64,000 nt of DNA, taken from the NCBI RefSeq assembly GCF_949769195.1, contig NZ_OX458333.1, positions 4,560,001 through 4,624,000 on the forward strand, written 5' to 3'. This DNA comes from Methylocaldum szegediense. GTDB taxonomy: Bacteria > Pseudomonadota > Gammaproteobacteria > Methylococcales > Methylococcaceae. Below, piece after piece: positions 28,347-37,372 of the stretch. The notes under the pieces are model-generated. The model worked only from the letters and a program-made list of their open reading frames with translations, did not search any database and was not told where the DNA came from. Within the stretch, counting starts at the first letter, position 1, and each line of letters starts with the position of its first letter. The position numbers and the translations under genes were made by a program.

Positions 28347-29396
28347 ATGTACGATAGTTTTTACAACCTTAAGAAAAAGCCTTTTCAGCTCAATCCGGAT
28401 CCGGAATTTTTTTATAACAGTGCCGTCCACAAGCGGGCATTGGCATATTTACGCTATGGTTTAGCTCAGGGTGAAGGATTCGTTGTAGTTACCGGAGAAC
28501 CTGGCACCGGCAAAACGATGCTGGTAAAGGAACTGTTCAGCACGCTTCGGAATGAAAATACCGTTGCCGGTCTCATGGTGACATCCCAGGTCGGAGCCGA
28601 AGATACTCTACGGATCATCGCCGCGACCTTCGGCCTTTCCTACGATGGCGATGCGAAAGCAGTTCTACTCAAGAATTTAGAAGAATTTTTCAAACTCAAG
28701 GCCAGAGAGGGGAAACGAGTTTTATTGGTTGTCGACGAGGCGCAGAATCTCCCGGTTCAATCTTTGGAAGAGCTGCGCATGCTGCTTAATTTCGAGTCTG
28801 AAGGGCGTTCGATCTTTCAGGTTTTTTTATTGGGTCAAGACGAGCTGCGAGCGACCTTGCAAGGCGCCAAAATGGAGCAGGTGCGGCAGCGAATAACGGC
28901 CATGTATCATTTGCGACCGTTAGAGAGCGAGGAGACCAAGGAGTATATCCTTCATCGCCTCACAACGGCGGGGTGGGCGCATGATCCCGAATTTACAAAC
29001 GAGGCATTCGAGGAAATCTACAGGCATACCCAAGGCGTTCCCCGAATCATCAACACCTTGTGCGATCGGCTTTTATTGTATGGATACTTAGAGGAGCTTC
29101 ACATGTTAGACCTGGATTCCGTTCGTTTGGTGATCAACGAGATGGAGCAGGACGCAGTGCACGTTCAACCCTCGTCCAGCCGAGGAGCGCCTAACCTCGA
29201 GACGCCGGTGTATCCGATCGAATCCGGGCGCGCCACTCCTGTCGACGGAAGTCTGGAGGAAAGGGTCCTGCAACTCGAGAAACTGGTGTCTACCTTGCGG
29301 AAAACAGTACAAAAAGAACGAGCTTTGTTGCGAAAGGCTATCCTTTTACATCTGGATATGGATGAAATCTATAACGAACCTCTTGATGAGTCTTGA
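28347..29396 (+). CDS. XrtA-associated AAA ATPase
   Basis: A 349-residue ExeA/GspA-like ATPase of the PEP-CTERM-associated family (TIGR03015 type). The opening YDSFYNLKKKPFQLNPDPEF is characteristic; Walker A is TGEPGTGKTMLVKE near residue 50, Walker B LLVVDEAQNL, with further VRQRITAMYHLRPL and GVPRIINTLCDR elements. The last ~60 residues are predicted coiled coil. It lies 6 bases after the barrel gene. Its precise role is unknown, perhaps energising export. A 198-base gap without features follows. Confidence 0.9.
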   Translation: MYDSFYNLKKKPFQLNPDPEFFYNSAVHKRALAYLRYGLAQGEGFVVVTGEPGTGKTMLVKELFSTLRNENTVAGLMVTSQVGAEDTLRIIAATFGLSYDGDAKAVLLKNLEEFFKLKAREGKRVLLVVDEAQNLPVQSLEELRMLLNFESEGRSIFQVFLLGQDELRATLQGAKMEQVRQRITAMYHLRPLESEETKEYILHRLTTAGWAHDPEFTNEAFEEIYRHTQGVPRIINTLCDRLLLYGYLEELHMLDLDSVRLVINEMEQDAVHVQPSSSRGAPNLETPVYPIESGRATPVDGSLEERVLQLEKLVSTLRKTVQKERALLRKAILLHLDMDEIYNEPLDES

Positions 29397-29594
29397 GCGG
29401 AAACAAAGGATGATGTCAGTAGTTTCGGCTCTAAGAGCCTATCCCGATTGTGCCCAATACCCTTCGACTTGACTTAAGACAGTTCCTCGACAGACTCGGG
29501 GCGACCAGCCCTACGACTGAATAAGCTCTAAAAATTTAGAAGCAAACAACGACCAAAGCGCCGTTAGCGTGATTTAAGGGGGCCAATCTTAGCT

Positions 29595-30470
29595 ATGCAA
29601 CCAGCTGCCGACAGTTCCGTTGTCAATGCGATGACGGTGGATGTTGAAGACTATTTCCATGTGTCGGCGTTCGAACCCTATATCGGACGGGATAAATGGA
29701 ATGAATTACCCTGTCGCGTCGAGCGAAATACCGACCGCATACTGCAGATTTTTGCCGACTTCGAAGTACGGGCGACGTTTTTTACCCTGGGCTGGGTGGC
29801 GGAGCGTTACCCGGCGCTTATCAAGCGGATTGTGAAGGCCGGGCATGAGCTGGCCTGTCATGGCTATAGCCACGTGCGAGTGACCCAACAAACGCCCGAA
29901 GAGTTTCGGGACGACGTCTCGCGCGCAAAGGGCTTATTGGAAGATATCGGCGGTGTTCCCGTTCTGGGATACCGTGCAGCCAGCTATTCGATCGGTTCCA
30001 AAAATCTCTGGGCTTTGGAAATCCTGGAAGCATCAGGATTCCGCTACAGTTCGAGCATTTATCCGGTAAAGCATGATTTGTATGGAATGCCGGAAGCGCC
30101 GCGCTTTTCGTTTCGCCCATGCCGTTCTGATGGATTGCTAGAAATTCCCGTAACGACAGTCGAATTAGTCGGCAAGAAGTTGCCATGCGGCGGTGGCGGT
30201 TATTTTCGGTTGCTGCCTTATCGGATTTCCCGCTGGGCAATCGAACGGGTGAATCGGAAGGATCGCCAATCATGCGTGTTTTATTTTCATCCTTGGGAAA
30301 TCGACCCAGACCAGCCGAGACAGCGAGGTATTGACCTTAAGACACGAGTCCGCCATTACCTGAATCTTTCTCGGACCGAGGGGCGCTTGCGTCGTCTTTT
30401 GCAGGATTTCCGCTGGAATACGATGGCTCACGTGTTTCTGTCGCCACATCACACAAATACGAGTCAATAA
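29595..30470 (+). CDS. XrtA-associated polysaccharide deacetylase (DUF3473)
   Basis: A 291-residue NodB-homology deacetylase. The metal and catalytic site begins at MTVDVEDYFHVSAFE, followed by RATFFTLGWVAERYP, LACHGYSH (the H-x3-H pair) and the RAASYSIG loop. The C-terminal DUF3473 extension has FYFHPWEIDPDQPR. It would remove N-acetyl groups from the polymer or its precursors. The next gene is 5 bases downstream. Confidence 0.92.
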   Translation: MQPAADSSVVNAMTVDVEDYFHVSAFEPYIGRDKWNELPCRVERNTDRILQIFADFEVRATFFTLGWVAERYPALIKRIVKAGHELACHGYSHVRVTQQTPEEFRDDVSRAKGLLEDIGGVPVLGYRAASYSIGSKNLWALEILEASGFRYSSSIYPVKHDLYGMPEAPRFSFRPCRSDGLLEIPVTTVELVGKKLPCGGGGYFRLLPYRISRWAIERVNRKDRQSCVFYFHPWEIDPDQPRQRGIDLKTRVRHYLNLSRTEGRLRRLLQDFRWNTMAHVFLSPHHTNTSQ

Positions 30471-30475
30471 TCGGT

Positions 30476-31498
30476 ATGGAAATCAAGCAATTAGATGAAA
30501 GCCGCAAGTCGGATTGGGACACTTTCGTCAATAACTGTGCGGAAGCGACCTTTTTTCATCTCACCGGTTGGCGGGATGTCGTCGAACGGGCTTTTGGCCA
30601 TAAGACGCATTATCTCTTCGCAGAAGACGAAGGCCGGATCGTTGGCGTCCTTCCGCTCGGCCATATCCGAAGTTTACTGTTCGGCAATGCGCTGATATCG
30701 AGCCCATTTTGCGTGTATGGCGGCGCCGTTGCCGAATCCGATTCTGTGCGCGTAGCCTTGGAGGAAGAAGCTTGCCGGCTCGCAAGAGAACTCGGAGTCG
30801 ATTATTTGGAGCTTCGCAATATGAAATCACGTGGCTCCGGACGGCCGAGCAAGTCGCTCTATGTGACGTTCCGTAAAGCGCTGGACCCCGATCCTGAGAA
30901 AAATCTTGCTGCTGTCCCACGCAAGCAGCGGGCGATGATCCGCAAAGGTATTGCGGCGGGTTTGCACAGTGTCATCGATTCCGGGATCGATCGGTTTTTC
31001 GCTGCCTATTCAGAAAGCGTCCGCAATCTCGGAACTCCGGTGTTTTCGAAGCGGTATTTCGCAATCCTGAAAGAGGTATTCGGCGACGCCTGTGAAATTC
31101 TCAGTGTTGAACATCATGGGCGCGTCATTGCCAGCGTGATGAGTTTCTATTTCCGCGACGAAGTCCTTCCGTACTACGGCGGAGGAACCGAACAAGCCAG
31201 GGATCTCAAGGGTAACGATTTCATGTATTGGGAGGTCATGCGCCGGGCGACGGAAAAGGGTGTGCGCGTGTTCGACTACGGCAGGAGCAAAGTCGGCACC
31301 GGTTCCTACCGCTTCAAGACGCACTGGGGATTCGAGCCCCAACCGCTGCCTTACGAATACGAATTGGTTAAGGCGAAGACGGTACCCGAGGTCAATCCGC
31401 TCAATCCGAAATACCGTTATTTCATCGCGGCGTGGCAGCGTCTTCCTCTGCCGGTTAGCAATCTGGTGGGGCCGTGGATTTCGCGAAGCCTCGGCTAA
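30476..31498 (+). CDS. XrtA-associated FemAB-like GNAT protein
   Basis: A 340-residue peptidoglycan-bridge/FemAB-type acyltransferase of the PEP-CTERM-associated family (TIGR03019 type): FFHLTGWRDVVERAFGHKTH near the N-terminus, PRKQRAMIRKG in the middle and RVFDYGRSKVGTGSYRFKTHWG near the C-terminus, where the acceptor site is expected. Families with this fold use aminoacyl-tRNA or acyl-CoA donors. It is likely to modify the polysaccharide or exosortase substrates. The ATG is preceded by CAATAATCGGT, a weak ribosome site. Confidence 0.88.
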   Translation: MEIKQLDESRKSDWDTFVNNCAEATFFHLTGWRDVVERAFGHKTHYLFAEDEGRIVGVLPLGHIRSLLFGNALISSPFCVYGGAVAESDSVRVALEEEACRLARELGVDYLELRNMKSRGSGRPSKSLYVTFRKALDPDPEKNLAAVPRKQRAMIRKGIAAGLHSVIDSGIDRFFAAYSESVRNLGTPVFSKRYFAILKEVFGDACEILSVEHHGRVIASVMSFYFRDEVLPYYGGGTEQARDLKGNDFMYWEVMRRATEKGVRVFDYGRSKVGTGSYRFKTHWGFEPQPLPYEYELVKAKTVPEVNPLNPKYRYFIAAWQRLPLPVSNLVGPWISRSLG

Positions 31499-31514
31499 TC
31501 GGTGCAACGCCCGT

Positions 31515-32711
31515 ATGAAGGAAATTCTGTTCCTCGCTCACAGGATTCCGTATCCGCCGAATAAAGGCGACAAGATACGGTCTTTTCACCTGCTCAAATA
31601 TTTGTCGGCGTCGTATCGCGTTCATCTCGGCGCTTTCGTCGACGATCCGAACGACTGGCGTTACGTGTCTGAGGTCGCTAAGCTCTGCGGCGAAACCTGT
31701 CTTCTTCCGCTCCACTCGACACGCGCTCAGCTGAGAAGCCTCAAGGGATTGGTGGCCGGACTGCCTCTGACCGTGCCTTATTACGCCGATGCCCGCATGC
31801 GAGCTTGGGTCGGCCGGGTTTTGGGCGAGCGTCCGATTCACGCCATTTTGGTGTTTTCCTCGGCCATGGCCCAATACGTAACCGAGTATGAGTCGTTACT
31901 GCGGATCATCGATTTCGTCGACGTCGATTCCGACAAATGGCGGCAGTACGCGGCGCATAAGCCTTGGCCGATGAACTGGGTTTATCGGCGGGAGGCCGAT
32001 TATTTGCTGCGTTACGAGCGCGACATCGCGAGCGCCTTCGATCGTTCGGTCTTCGTGTCGGAAAACGAGGCGAACTTGTTCAAAGCCCTCGCTCCGGAAG
32101 CGAAAGACCGAATTCTAAGTATCGAAAACGGAGTCGATACGGCTTATTTCTCGGACGTGAAAGACCATGCCAATCCTTACTCACCTGGAGAAGCGGCCGT
32201 GGTATTCACCGGGGTAATGGATTATTGGGCGAATGTAGACGCAGTGACTTGGTTCGCGCGGGACATATTTCCAGCAATTCGGCGCCGGACCGATACAGCG
32301 CGCTTTTACATCGTCGGCGCGCGTCCTGCTAATACCGTAAGGGATCTTGCCCGTATCGAGGGTGTTACGGTAACCGGTGCGGTCGACGACGTTCGCCCTT
32401 TCCTGAAGCATGCTCACTGTGTCGTTACACCTTTGAGAATCGCTCGCGGAATTCAGAACAAAGTGTTGGAAGCCATGGCCATGGGTAAATCCATCGTTTC
32501 CACGAGGGCCGCGGTTGGAGGTATCGAAGTCCAAAAGCCATTGGATCTTCTGGTTGCCGAGTCTTCCGGAGAGTGGGTCGAGCTCGTGTCGCGGATTCTT
32601 CTCGATGGTTTGCTGCCGTTCAAGTCCGAAAGAAATCGGGAGTTCGTTGTGCAACGATATGGCTGGGAGAACAGTTTTCGCCGCTTGGGCGCTCTATTGA
32701 ACCGTATATGA
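31515..32711 (+). CDS. XrtA-associated glycosyltransferase (TIGR03087-like, GT4 fold)
   Basis: A 398-residue glycosyltransferase: N-terminal LFLAHRIPYPPNKGDKIRS, the acceptor domain with DFVDVDSDKWRQYA, and the nucleotide-sugar domain with SIENGVDTAYFS and PLRIARGIQNKVLEAMAMG, where the E-x7-E-like motif lies. The start at 31515 is placed 16 bases after the FemAB gene; an upstream frame is inside that gene. It overlaps exosortase by 4 bases (ATGA), so the two are co-translated. Confidence 0.9.
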   Translation: MKEILFLAHRIPYPPNKGDKIRSFHLLKYLSASYRVHLGAFVDDPNDWRYVSEVAKLCGETCLLPLHSTRAQLRSLKGLVAGLPLTVPYYADARMRAWVGRVLGERPIHAILVFSSAMAQYVTEYESLLRIIDFVDVDSDKWRQYAAHKPWPMNWVYRREADYLLRYERDIASAFDRSVFVSENEANLFKALAPEAKDRILSIENGVDTAYFSDVKDHANPYSPGEAAVVFTGVMDYWANVDAVTWFARDIFPAIRRRTDTARFYIVGARPANTVRDLARIEGVTVTGAVDDVRPFLKHAHCVVTPLRIARGIQNKVLEAMAMGKSIVSTRAAVGGIEVQKPLDLLVAESSGEWVELVSRILLDGLLPFKSERNREFVVQRYGWENSFRRLGALLNRI

Positions 32712-34285
32712 AAATGAAAGCCGAGATTTTGACTGATTCGAAACAAATCAATCGATCGGGTGCGGTTTCGGAATGGTTCTTGGCGTCATGGATGACGGCC
32801 GTCACTGTTCTGGCTTTGCTTGGAATCTATCATTCGACGTTTATGTCGATGGTGGTGATCTGGTGGCGTTCTCAAACGTTCGCACACGGTTTTATCATCT
32901 TCCCGATCAGCCTATGGCTCATCTGGCGGGAGCGCAGCGAGATCGTGCGGCTTACTCCGCGACCGGACTACCGCGCCCTGGCTTTGCTGGTCTTGCTCGG
33001 ATTCGCATGGCTTGCGGCGAGGCTCGTCGACGTGCTCGTGATCGAGCAGTTCATGCTGGTCGTGATGATTCCAACGCTCGTTTGGCTGCTGCTGGGGTGG
33101 ACAGTACTGTCGAGGTTGGCGTTTCCCCTTGGATTTCTTCTGTTTGCCGTACCAGTTGGCGAAGCGCTCGTTCCGACTTTGATGGACTTGACCGCCGACA
33201 TCACCGTCAAGTTGCTTAAGATTACCGGTATTCCGGTTTATCGGGAAGGAAGGTTTTTCAGCATACCTAGCGGCGATTGGTCGGTCGTCGAGGCTTGCAG
33301 CGGTATACGCTACCTAATCGCCTCGCTCACACTCGGTTTGCTTTATGCCTATCTGAGCTATCGGTCGATGATTCGCCGGTTGGCTTTCATCGCGTTGGCA
33401 GTGGGTTTTCCCATAATCGCCAATGGATTACGCGCCTATATGATCGTGATGATAGGCCATCTGAGCGATATGAAGTTAGCGGTGGGCGTGGACCATTTCA
33501 TTTATGGCTGGATATTTTTCGGCGTCATCATGCTGATCATGTTTTGGATCGGCTCGTTTTGGAGAGAGCCCGGACGGATGGATGCCGAAATGCCATCCCA
33601 TTCGAGCAAAATTTCCAGCGATCGCGTCGACGGCGGGAGATTCGCGAGAACTGCGGTCATTGCTGCACTCGTTGCGGCGTTTTGGCCGGCTAGGGCGGCC
33701 TATATTGAATCGCTGGTGAGCAAGACGGCCACCTCCGTGGATATCGAGCTGCCGAAAGCGATTGGCTCTTGGCAAACCGTCGAGGCTTTCACGGACTGGA
33801 AGCCCGGCTATGTAGGCCCGGACGTCACGATCGCCTCGCATTATCGCAGCGGTGCCGACACGGTCGGTTTGTACGTGATGTATTACCGCTATCAAGAGCA
33901 GGGCGGCGAACTCATCAATTCTCAAAATGTTCTTATCGCGCCAAGCAACCGTCGTGAATGGAAGATGCTCGAGGAAAAACTGCGGGACGTGCGTCTGTTC
34001 GGCGCTCCCGTTAAGGTCCTTCAAGGAAAGATTCATTCCGCGCACCAAAGGCTGCTGACTTGGCGTTGGAATTGGATAGCCGGACAGTACACAGCAAACG
34101 ATTATGTCGGGAAATTGCTCGAAGCCAAGGATAAGCTTCTCGGCGTCATGAGAGACGGAGCGGCGCTGATTGTGTTCACGCCGTACGATGAGGATATCCA
34201 GTCGGCGTCCGATGTGCTGCAACGCTTCGTCGATGACGCTTTGCCGTCGCTCGAGTTGAGCCTGAACAAGGCGGCCGAGTCTTAA
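32708..34285 (+). CDS. xrtA: Exosortase A fused to an EpsI domain
   Basis: A 525-residue protein with two parts. Residues ~25-295 form the multi-helix exosortase core with the Cys/Arg/His triad: Cys197 in VVEACSGIRYL, Arg242 in NGLRAYM and His263 in VDHFIYGW. Residues ~330-525 are a periplasmic EpsI (DUF3485) domain with IGSWQTVEAF and LYVMYYRYQEQGGELINSQN. Exosortase A cleaves proteins at a C-terminal PEP-CTERM signal and is thought to transfer them to a polymer or lipid. Methanotroph XrtA proteins are often encoded as such a fusion. Confidence 0.95.
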   Translation: MKMKAEILTDSKQINRSGAVSEWFLASWMTAVTVLALLGIYHSTFMSMVVIWWRSQTFAHGFIIFPISLWLIWRERSEIVRLTPRPDYRALALLVLLGFAWLAARLVDVLVIEQFMLVVMIPTLVWLLLGWTVLSRLAFPLGFLLFAVPVGEALVPTLMDLTADITVKLLKITGIPVYREGRFFSIPSGDWSVVEACSGIRYLIASLTLGLLYAYLSYRSMIRRLAFIALAVGFPIIANGLRAYMIVMIGHLSDMKLAVGVDHFIYGWIFFGVIMLIMFWIGSFWREPGRMDAEMPSHSSKISSDRVDGGRFARTAVIAALVAAFWPARAAYIESLVSKTATSVDIELPKAIGSWQTVEAFTDWKPGYVGPDVTIASHYRSGADTVGLYVMYYRYQEQGGELINSQNVLIAPSNRREWKMLEEKLRDVRLFGAPVKVLQGKIHSAHQRLLTWRWNWIAGQYTANDYVGKLLEAKDKLLGVMRDGAALIVFTPYDEDIQSASDVLQRFVDDALPSLELSLNKAAES

Positions 34286-34289
34286 TTCC

Positions 34290-35435
34290 GTGAAATCACC
34301 GCCGCTTGTCGCTCACATCATCTACCGCTTAGGTATAGGCGGTTTGGAAAATGGTCTGGTGAATCTGATCAATCGGACGCCGCATGACCGTTACCGGCAC
34401 GCCATTATCTGTCTCAAGGATGCGACTGCCTTCAGGGAGCGGGTGGCAGGCGATGTCCCCGTATACGAATTGCATCGCAGCGAAGGCCAGGACTTTGGGG
34501 TTTATGGGCGGATTTACCGGCTGCTGCGTCAGCTCGAGCCCAGCATCGTACACACCCGCAATCTGGCTGCATTGGAGTGTCAGATACCGGCTTGGTTGGC
34601 GCGAGTTCCCGGTAGGGTGCACGGTGAGCACGGATGGGATGTGTTCGATCCGGACGGCACGAACCGTAAATATCAATGGCTTCGGCGATGTGTGCGGCCT
34701 TTTGTGCACCGCTATATTCCACTGTCTCGCCATTTGGAAACTTACCTCCGGGAAAAGATCTTCGTTCCCGAAGAGAAAGTGACCCGTATCTGTAACGGTG
34801 TCGACACGTCGGTGTTTTACCCGGCGCCTGGCGGCAAGTCCATGATTTCGGGTTGCCCTTTTGACAGCCGTGAGAATCAAGTGCTGATCGGAACGGTGGG
34901 TCGCATGCACGGTGTCAAAGATCAGCTCACGCTGGTCAGGGCTTTTATGAGGCTGCTCGAACGACGGCCCGAATTCCGTGCGACAGCGCGTCTTGTGCTC
35001 GTCGGGGAGGGCCCGTTACGCGAGGAAGCACGGCAGGTATTGGGGGAGGCTGCTCTGGAACGTTTCGCCTGGTTGCCGGGAGAACGTTCCGATGTCGCTG
35101 ATATACTGCGCGGTTTGGATATTTTCGTGCTGCCTTCACGAGCGGAAGGCATATCGAATACGATCCTCGAGGCCATGGCATCCGGTTTGCCGGTGATTGC
35201 TACCGAGGTCGGCGGCAATCCGGAACTCGTGGTACACGGCGTTACCGGGCTCTTGGTGCCCAAGGAAGATTCCGACGCTATGGCGACGGCGATGGAAGCT
35301 TACCTGGATAACACGTCGATGATAGCGGCTCACGGTGCTGCGGGGCAAAAACGCGTGGCCGAGTCGTTCAGTTTGGACGGAATGGTCAGCCGTTATCTCG
35401 CGCTTTATGACGAATTATTGAATAGAAGGCACTGA
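34290..35435 (+). CDS. XrtA-associated glycosyltransferase (TIGR03088-like, GT4)
   Basis: A 381-residue GT-B enzyme. Recognisable elements are HIIYRLGIGGLENGLVNLI at the start, GRVHGEHGWDVFDPDGTN, then ICNGVDTSVFYP and SRAEGISNTILEAMASG with the E-x7-E region near residue 290. The start codon is GTG, 4 bases after the exosortase stop. It is a regular member of XrtA loci and probably builds the repeat unit on the inner face of the membrane. Confidence 0.92.
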   Translation: MKSPPLVAHIIYRLGIGGLENGLVNLINRTPHDRYRHAIICLKDATAFRERVAGDVPVYELHRSEGQDFGVYGRIYRLLRQLEPSIVHTRNLAALECQIPAWLARVPGRVHGEHGWDVFDPDGTNRKYQWLRRCVRPFVHRYIPLSRHLETYLREKIFVPEEKVTRICNGVDTSVFYPAPGGKSMISGCPFDSRENQVLIGTVGRMHGVKDQLTLVRAFMRLLERRPEFRATARLVLVGEGPLREEARQVLGEAALERFAWLPGERSDVADILRGLDIFVLPSRAEGISNTILEAMASGLPVIATEVGGNPELVVHGVTGLLVPKEDSDAMATAMEAYLDNTSMIAAHGAAGQKRVAESFSLDGMVSRYLALYDELLNRRH

Positions 35436-35447
35436 GGAACAGACAGC

Positions 35448-37340
35448 ATGTGTGGAATCGTTGGCATCTTCGACAGGTTCGGGCGGGAAGAGATCGACCG
35501 CGAGCTGCTCGGGCGCATGAACGAGAGCCAATTCCATCGAGGACCCGACGGAGGAGGACTGTATACCGAGCCCGGTCTCGGATTCGGCCATAGGCGGTTG
35601 TCCATCATCGATCTTTCGAACGGGCAGCAACCGTTCTTCAATAAGGACAAAACCGTCGTCGTCACGTATAACGGCGAAATCTATAACTTCCAGGATATAC
35701 GGGCCGAACTGGAAACGCTCGGTTACCGTTTCGAAACCCATTGCGATACCGAAGTCATCGTTTACGCCTGGGAAGCATGGGGCGAATCCTGCGTGGACCG
35801 GTTTCGCGGCATGTTCGCCTTCGCGATTTGGGATCGCCCGCGCGAGACGCTATTTCTCGCTCGAGACCGATTAGGCGTAAAACCTTTGTACTATGCCGAT
35901 CTTCCCAATGGCAAATTCGTCTTCGGCTCGGAACTGAAAGCCCTGCTGGCCCATCCGGATGTGCCGCGAAAAATCGATCCCACCGCCGTGGAAGATTACT
36001 TCGCTTACGGCTATGTGCCCGACCCGAAAAGTATCTTCAGCGGTGTCCGCAAGCTGGCTCCGGGCTTCCGCCTGACACTCAGGCGCGGCGAGCCGAACTG
36101 CTGGCCAGAGTGCTATTGGGACGTGCCGTTCGTGGCGAACGGCCGCTTGACCGAAGAACAGGCCATGGCAGAGTTGCTCGAACGGTTAAAAGAGGCTGTC
36201 CGCATTCGGCTCGTCGCGGATGTACCCTTGGGGGCTTTCTTGTCCGGTGGGGTTGATTCCAGCGCCGTCGTAGCCATGATGGCGGGCTTGTCCGCCGACC
36301 CGGTTAATACTTGCTCGATTTCTTTCGGCGATCCTGCTTTCAATGAGGCGCGCTATGCGCAGATGGTGGCGGACCGCTACCGCACGCGCCATCGCGTAAA
36401 ACAGGTCGATCCGGACGATTTTTCCCTGATCGACCGCCTTGCGGGATTGTACGACGAACCCTACGCCGACAGTTCTGCGCTGCCGACGTATCGTGTTTGC
36501 GAGCTAGCGCGTCAGGAGGTTACGGTGGCGCTGTCGGGGGACGGGGGCGACGAAAATCTGGCTGGTTACCGCCGCTATCGGTGGCATACGTACGAGGAGC
36601 GGATTCGTTCGCTGCTGCCTTTAGGTGTTCGCCGCCCGCTGTTCGGACTGCTCGGCCGGGTTTACCCTAAGGCGGATTGGGCACCGAAAATTTTTCGTGC
36701 TAAGTCCACCTTCGAGTCTCTCGCTCGCGACACGGTAGAAGGTTACTTTCATTCGGTTTCATTGCTCCCGGATAGCCTGCGTCGGGATCGGATGTTCAGC
36801 GCCGAGTTCAAACGCTGCTTGCAAGGCTATCAAGCGGTCGAGGTGCTGCGCCAGCATGCCGAATCGGCACCTACCCGGCATCCGTTGTCGCTGGTTCAGT
36901 ATTTGGATATGAAAACCTATTTGCCCGGAGACATTCTCACGAAAGTTGACCGGGCGAGCATGGCACACGCCCTGGAAGTTCGGGTCCCGTTGCTCGATCA
37001 CAAGCTCGTCGAATGGATTTCGGGGCTCGCGCCCGACTTGAAACTCAAGGCCCGGGAAGGAAAATATGTGTTCAAAAAGTCGATGGAACGGTACTTGCCG
37101 GGCGACATTCTTTACCGTCCAAAAATGGGGTTTGCAGTGCCCTTGGCCGCGTGGTTCAGAGGGCCGCTCAAACAACGGGTCCGGGACGCTGTACTTGGGC
37201 CGGTTATGGCAGGATCGGGCGTGTTCGACATGGATTTTCTCAAAACGATGCTGGACCAGCATCAAGCAGGCCTGCGCGACTACAGCGCAGGGTTGTGGTC
37301 GTTGCTGATGTATGAATCCTTTTTACGCCGATACGCCTGA
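35448..37340 (+). CDS. XrtA-associated amidotransferase, asparagine synthetase-like (TIGR03108 type)
   Basis: A 630-residue class II amidotransferase with intact glutaminase (Cys2 in MCGIVGIFDRFG, then FHRGPDGGG and YNGEIYNF) and the synthetase ATP-pyrophosphatase domain (FLSGGVDSSAVVAMM, then SGDGGDENLAGYRRYRW). It presumably uses glutamine-derived ammonia to amidate a carboxyl group on a sugar acid or peptide of the polymer rather than free Asp. It starts 12 bases after the preceding glycosyltransferase. Confidence 0.93.
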   Translation: MCGIVGIFDRFGREEIDRELLGRMNESQFHRGPDGGGLYTEPGLGFGHRRLSIIDLSNGQQPFFNKDKTVVVTYNGEIYNFQDIRAELETLGYRFETHCDTEVIVYAWEAWGESCVDRFRGMFAFAIWDRPRETLFLARDRLGVKPLYYADLPNGKFVFGSELKALLAHPDVPRKIDPTAVEDYFAYGYVPDPKSIFSGVRKLAPGFRLTLRRGEPNCWPECYWDVPFVANGRLTEEQAMAELLERLKEAVRIRLVADVPLGAFLSGGVDSSAVVAMMAGLSADPVNTCSISFGDPAFNEARYAQMVADRYRTRHRVKQVDPDDFSLIDRLAGLYDEPYADSSALPTYRVCELARQEVTVALSGDGGDENLAGYRRYRWHTYEERIRSLLPLGVRRPLFGLLGRVYPKADWAPKIFRAKSTFESLARDTVEGYFHSVSLLPDSLRRDRMFSAEFKRCLQGYQAVEVLRQHAESAPTRHPLSLVQYLDMKTYLPGDILTKVDRASMAHALEVRVPLLDHKLVEWISGLAPDLKLKAREGKYVFKKSMERYLPGDILYRPKMGFAVPLAAWFRGPLKQRVRDAVLGPVMAGSGVFDMDFLKTMLDQHQAGLRDYSAGLWSLLMYESFLRRYA

Positions 37341-37372
37341 CCACCTCCGATAAAAATAATAAAAGGGTAGCC

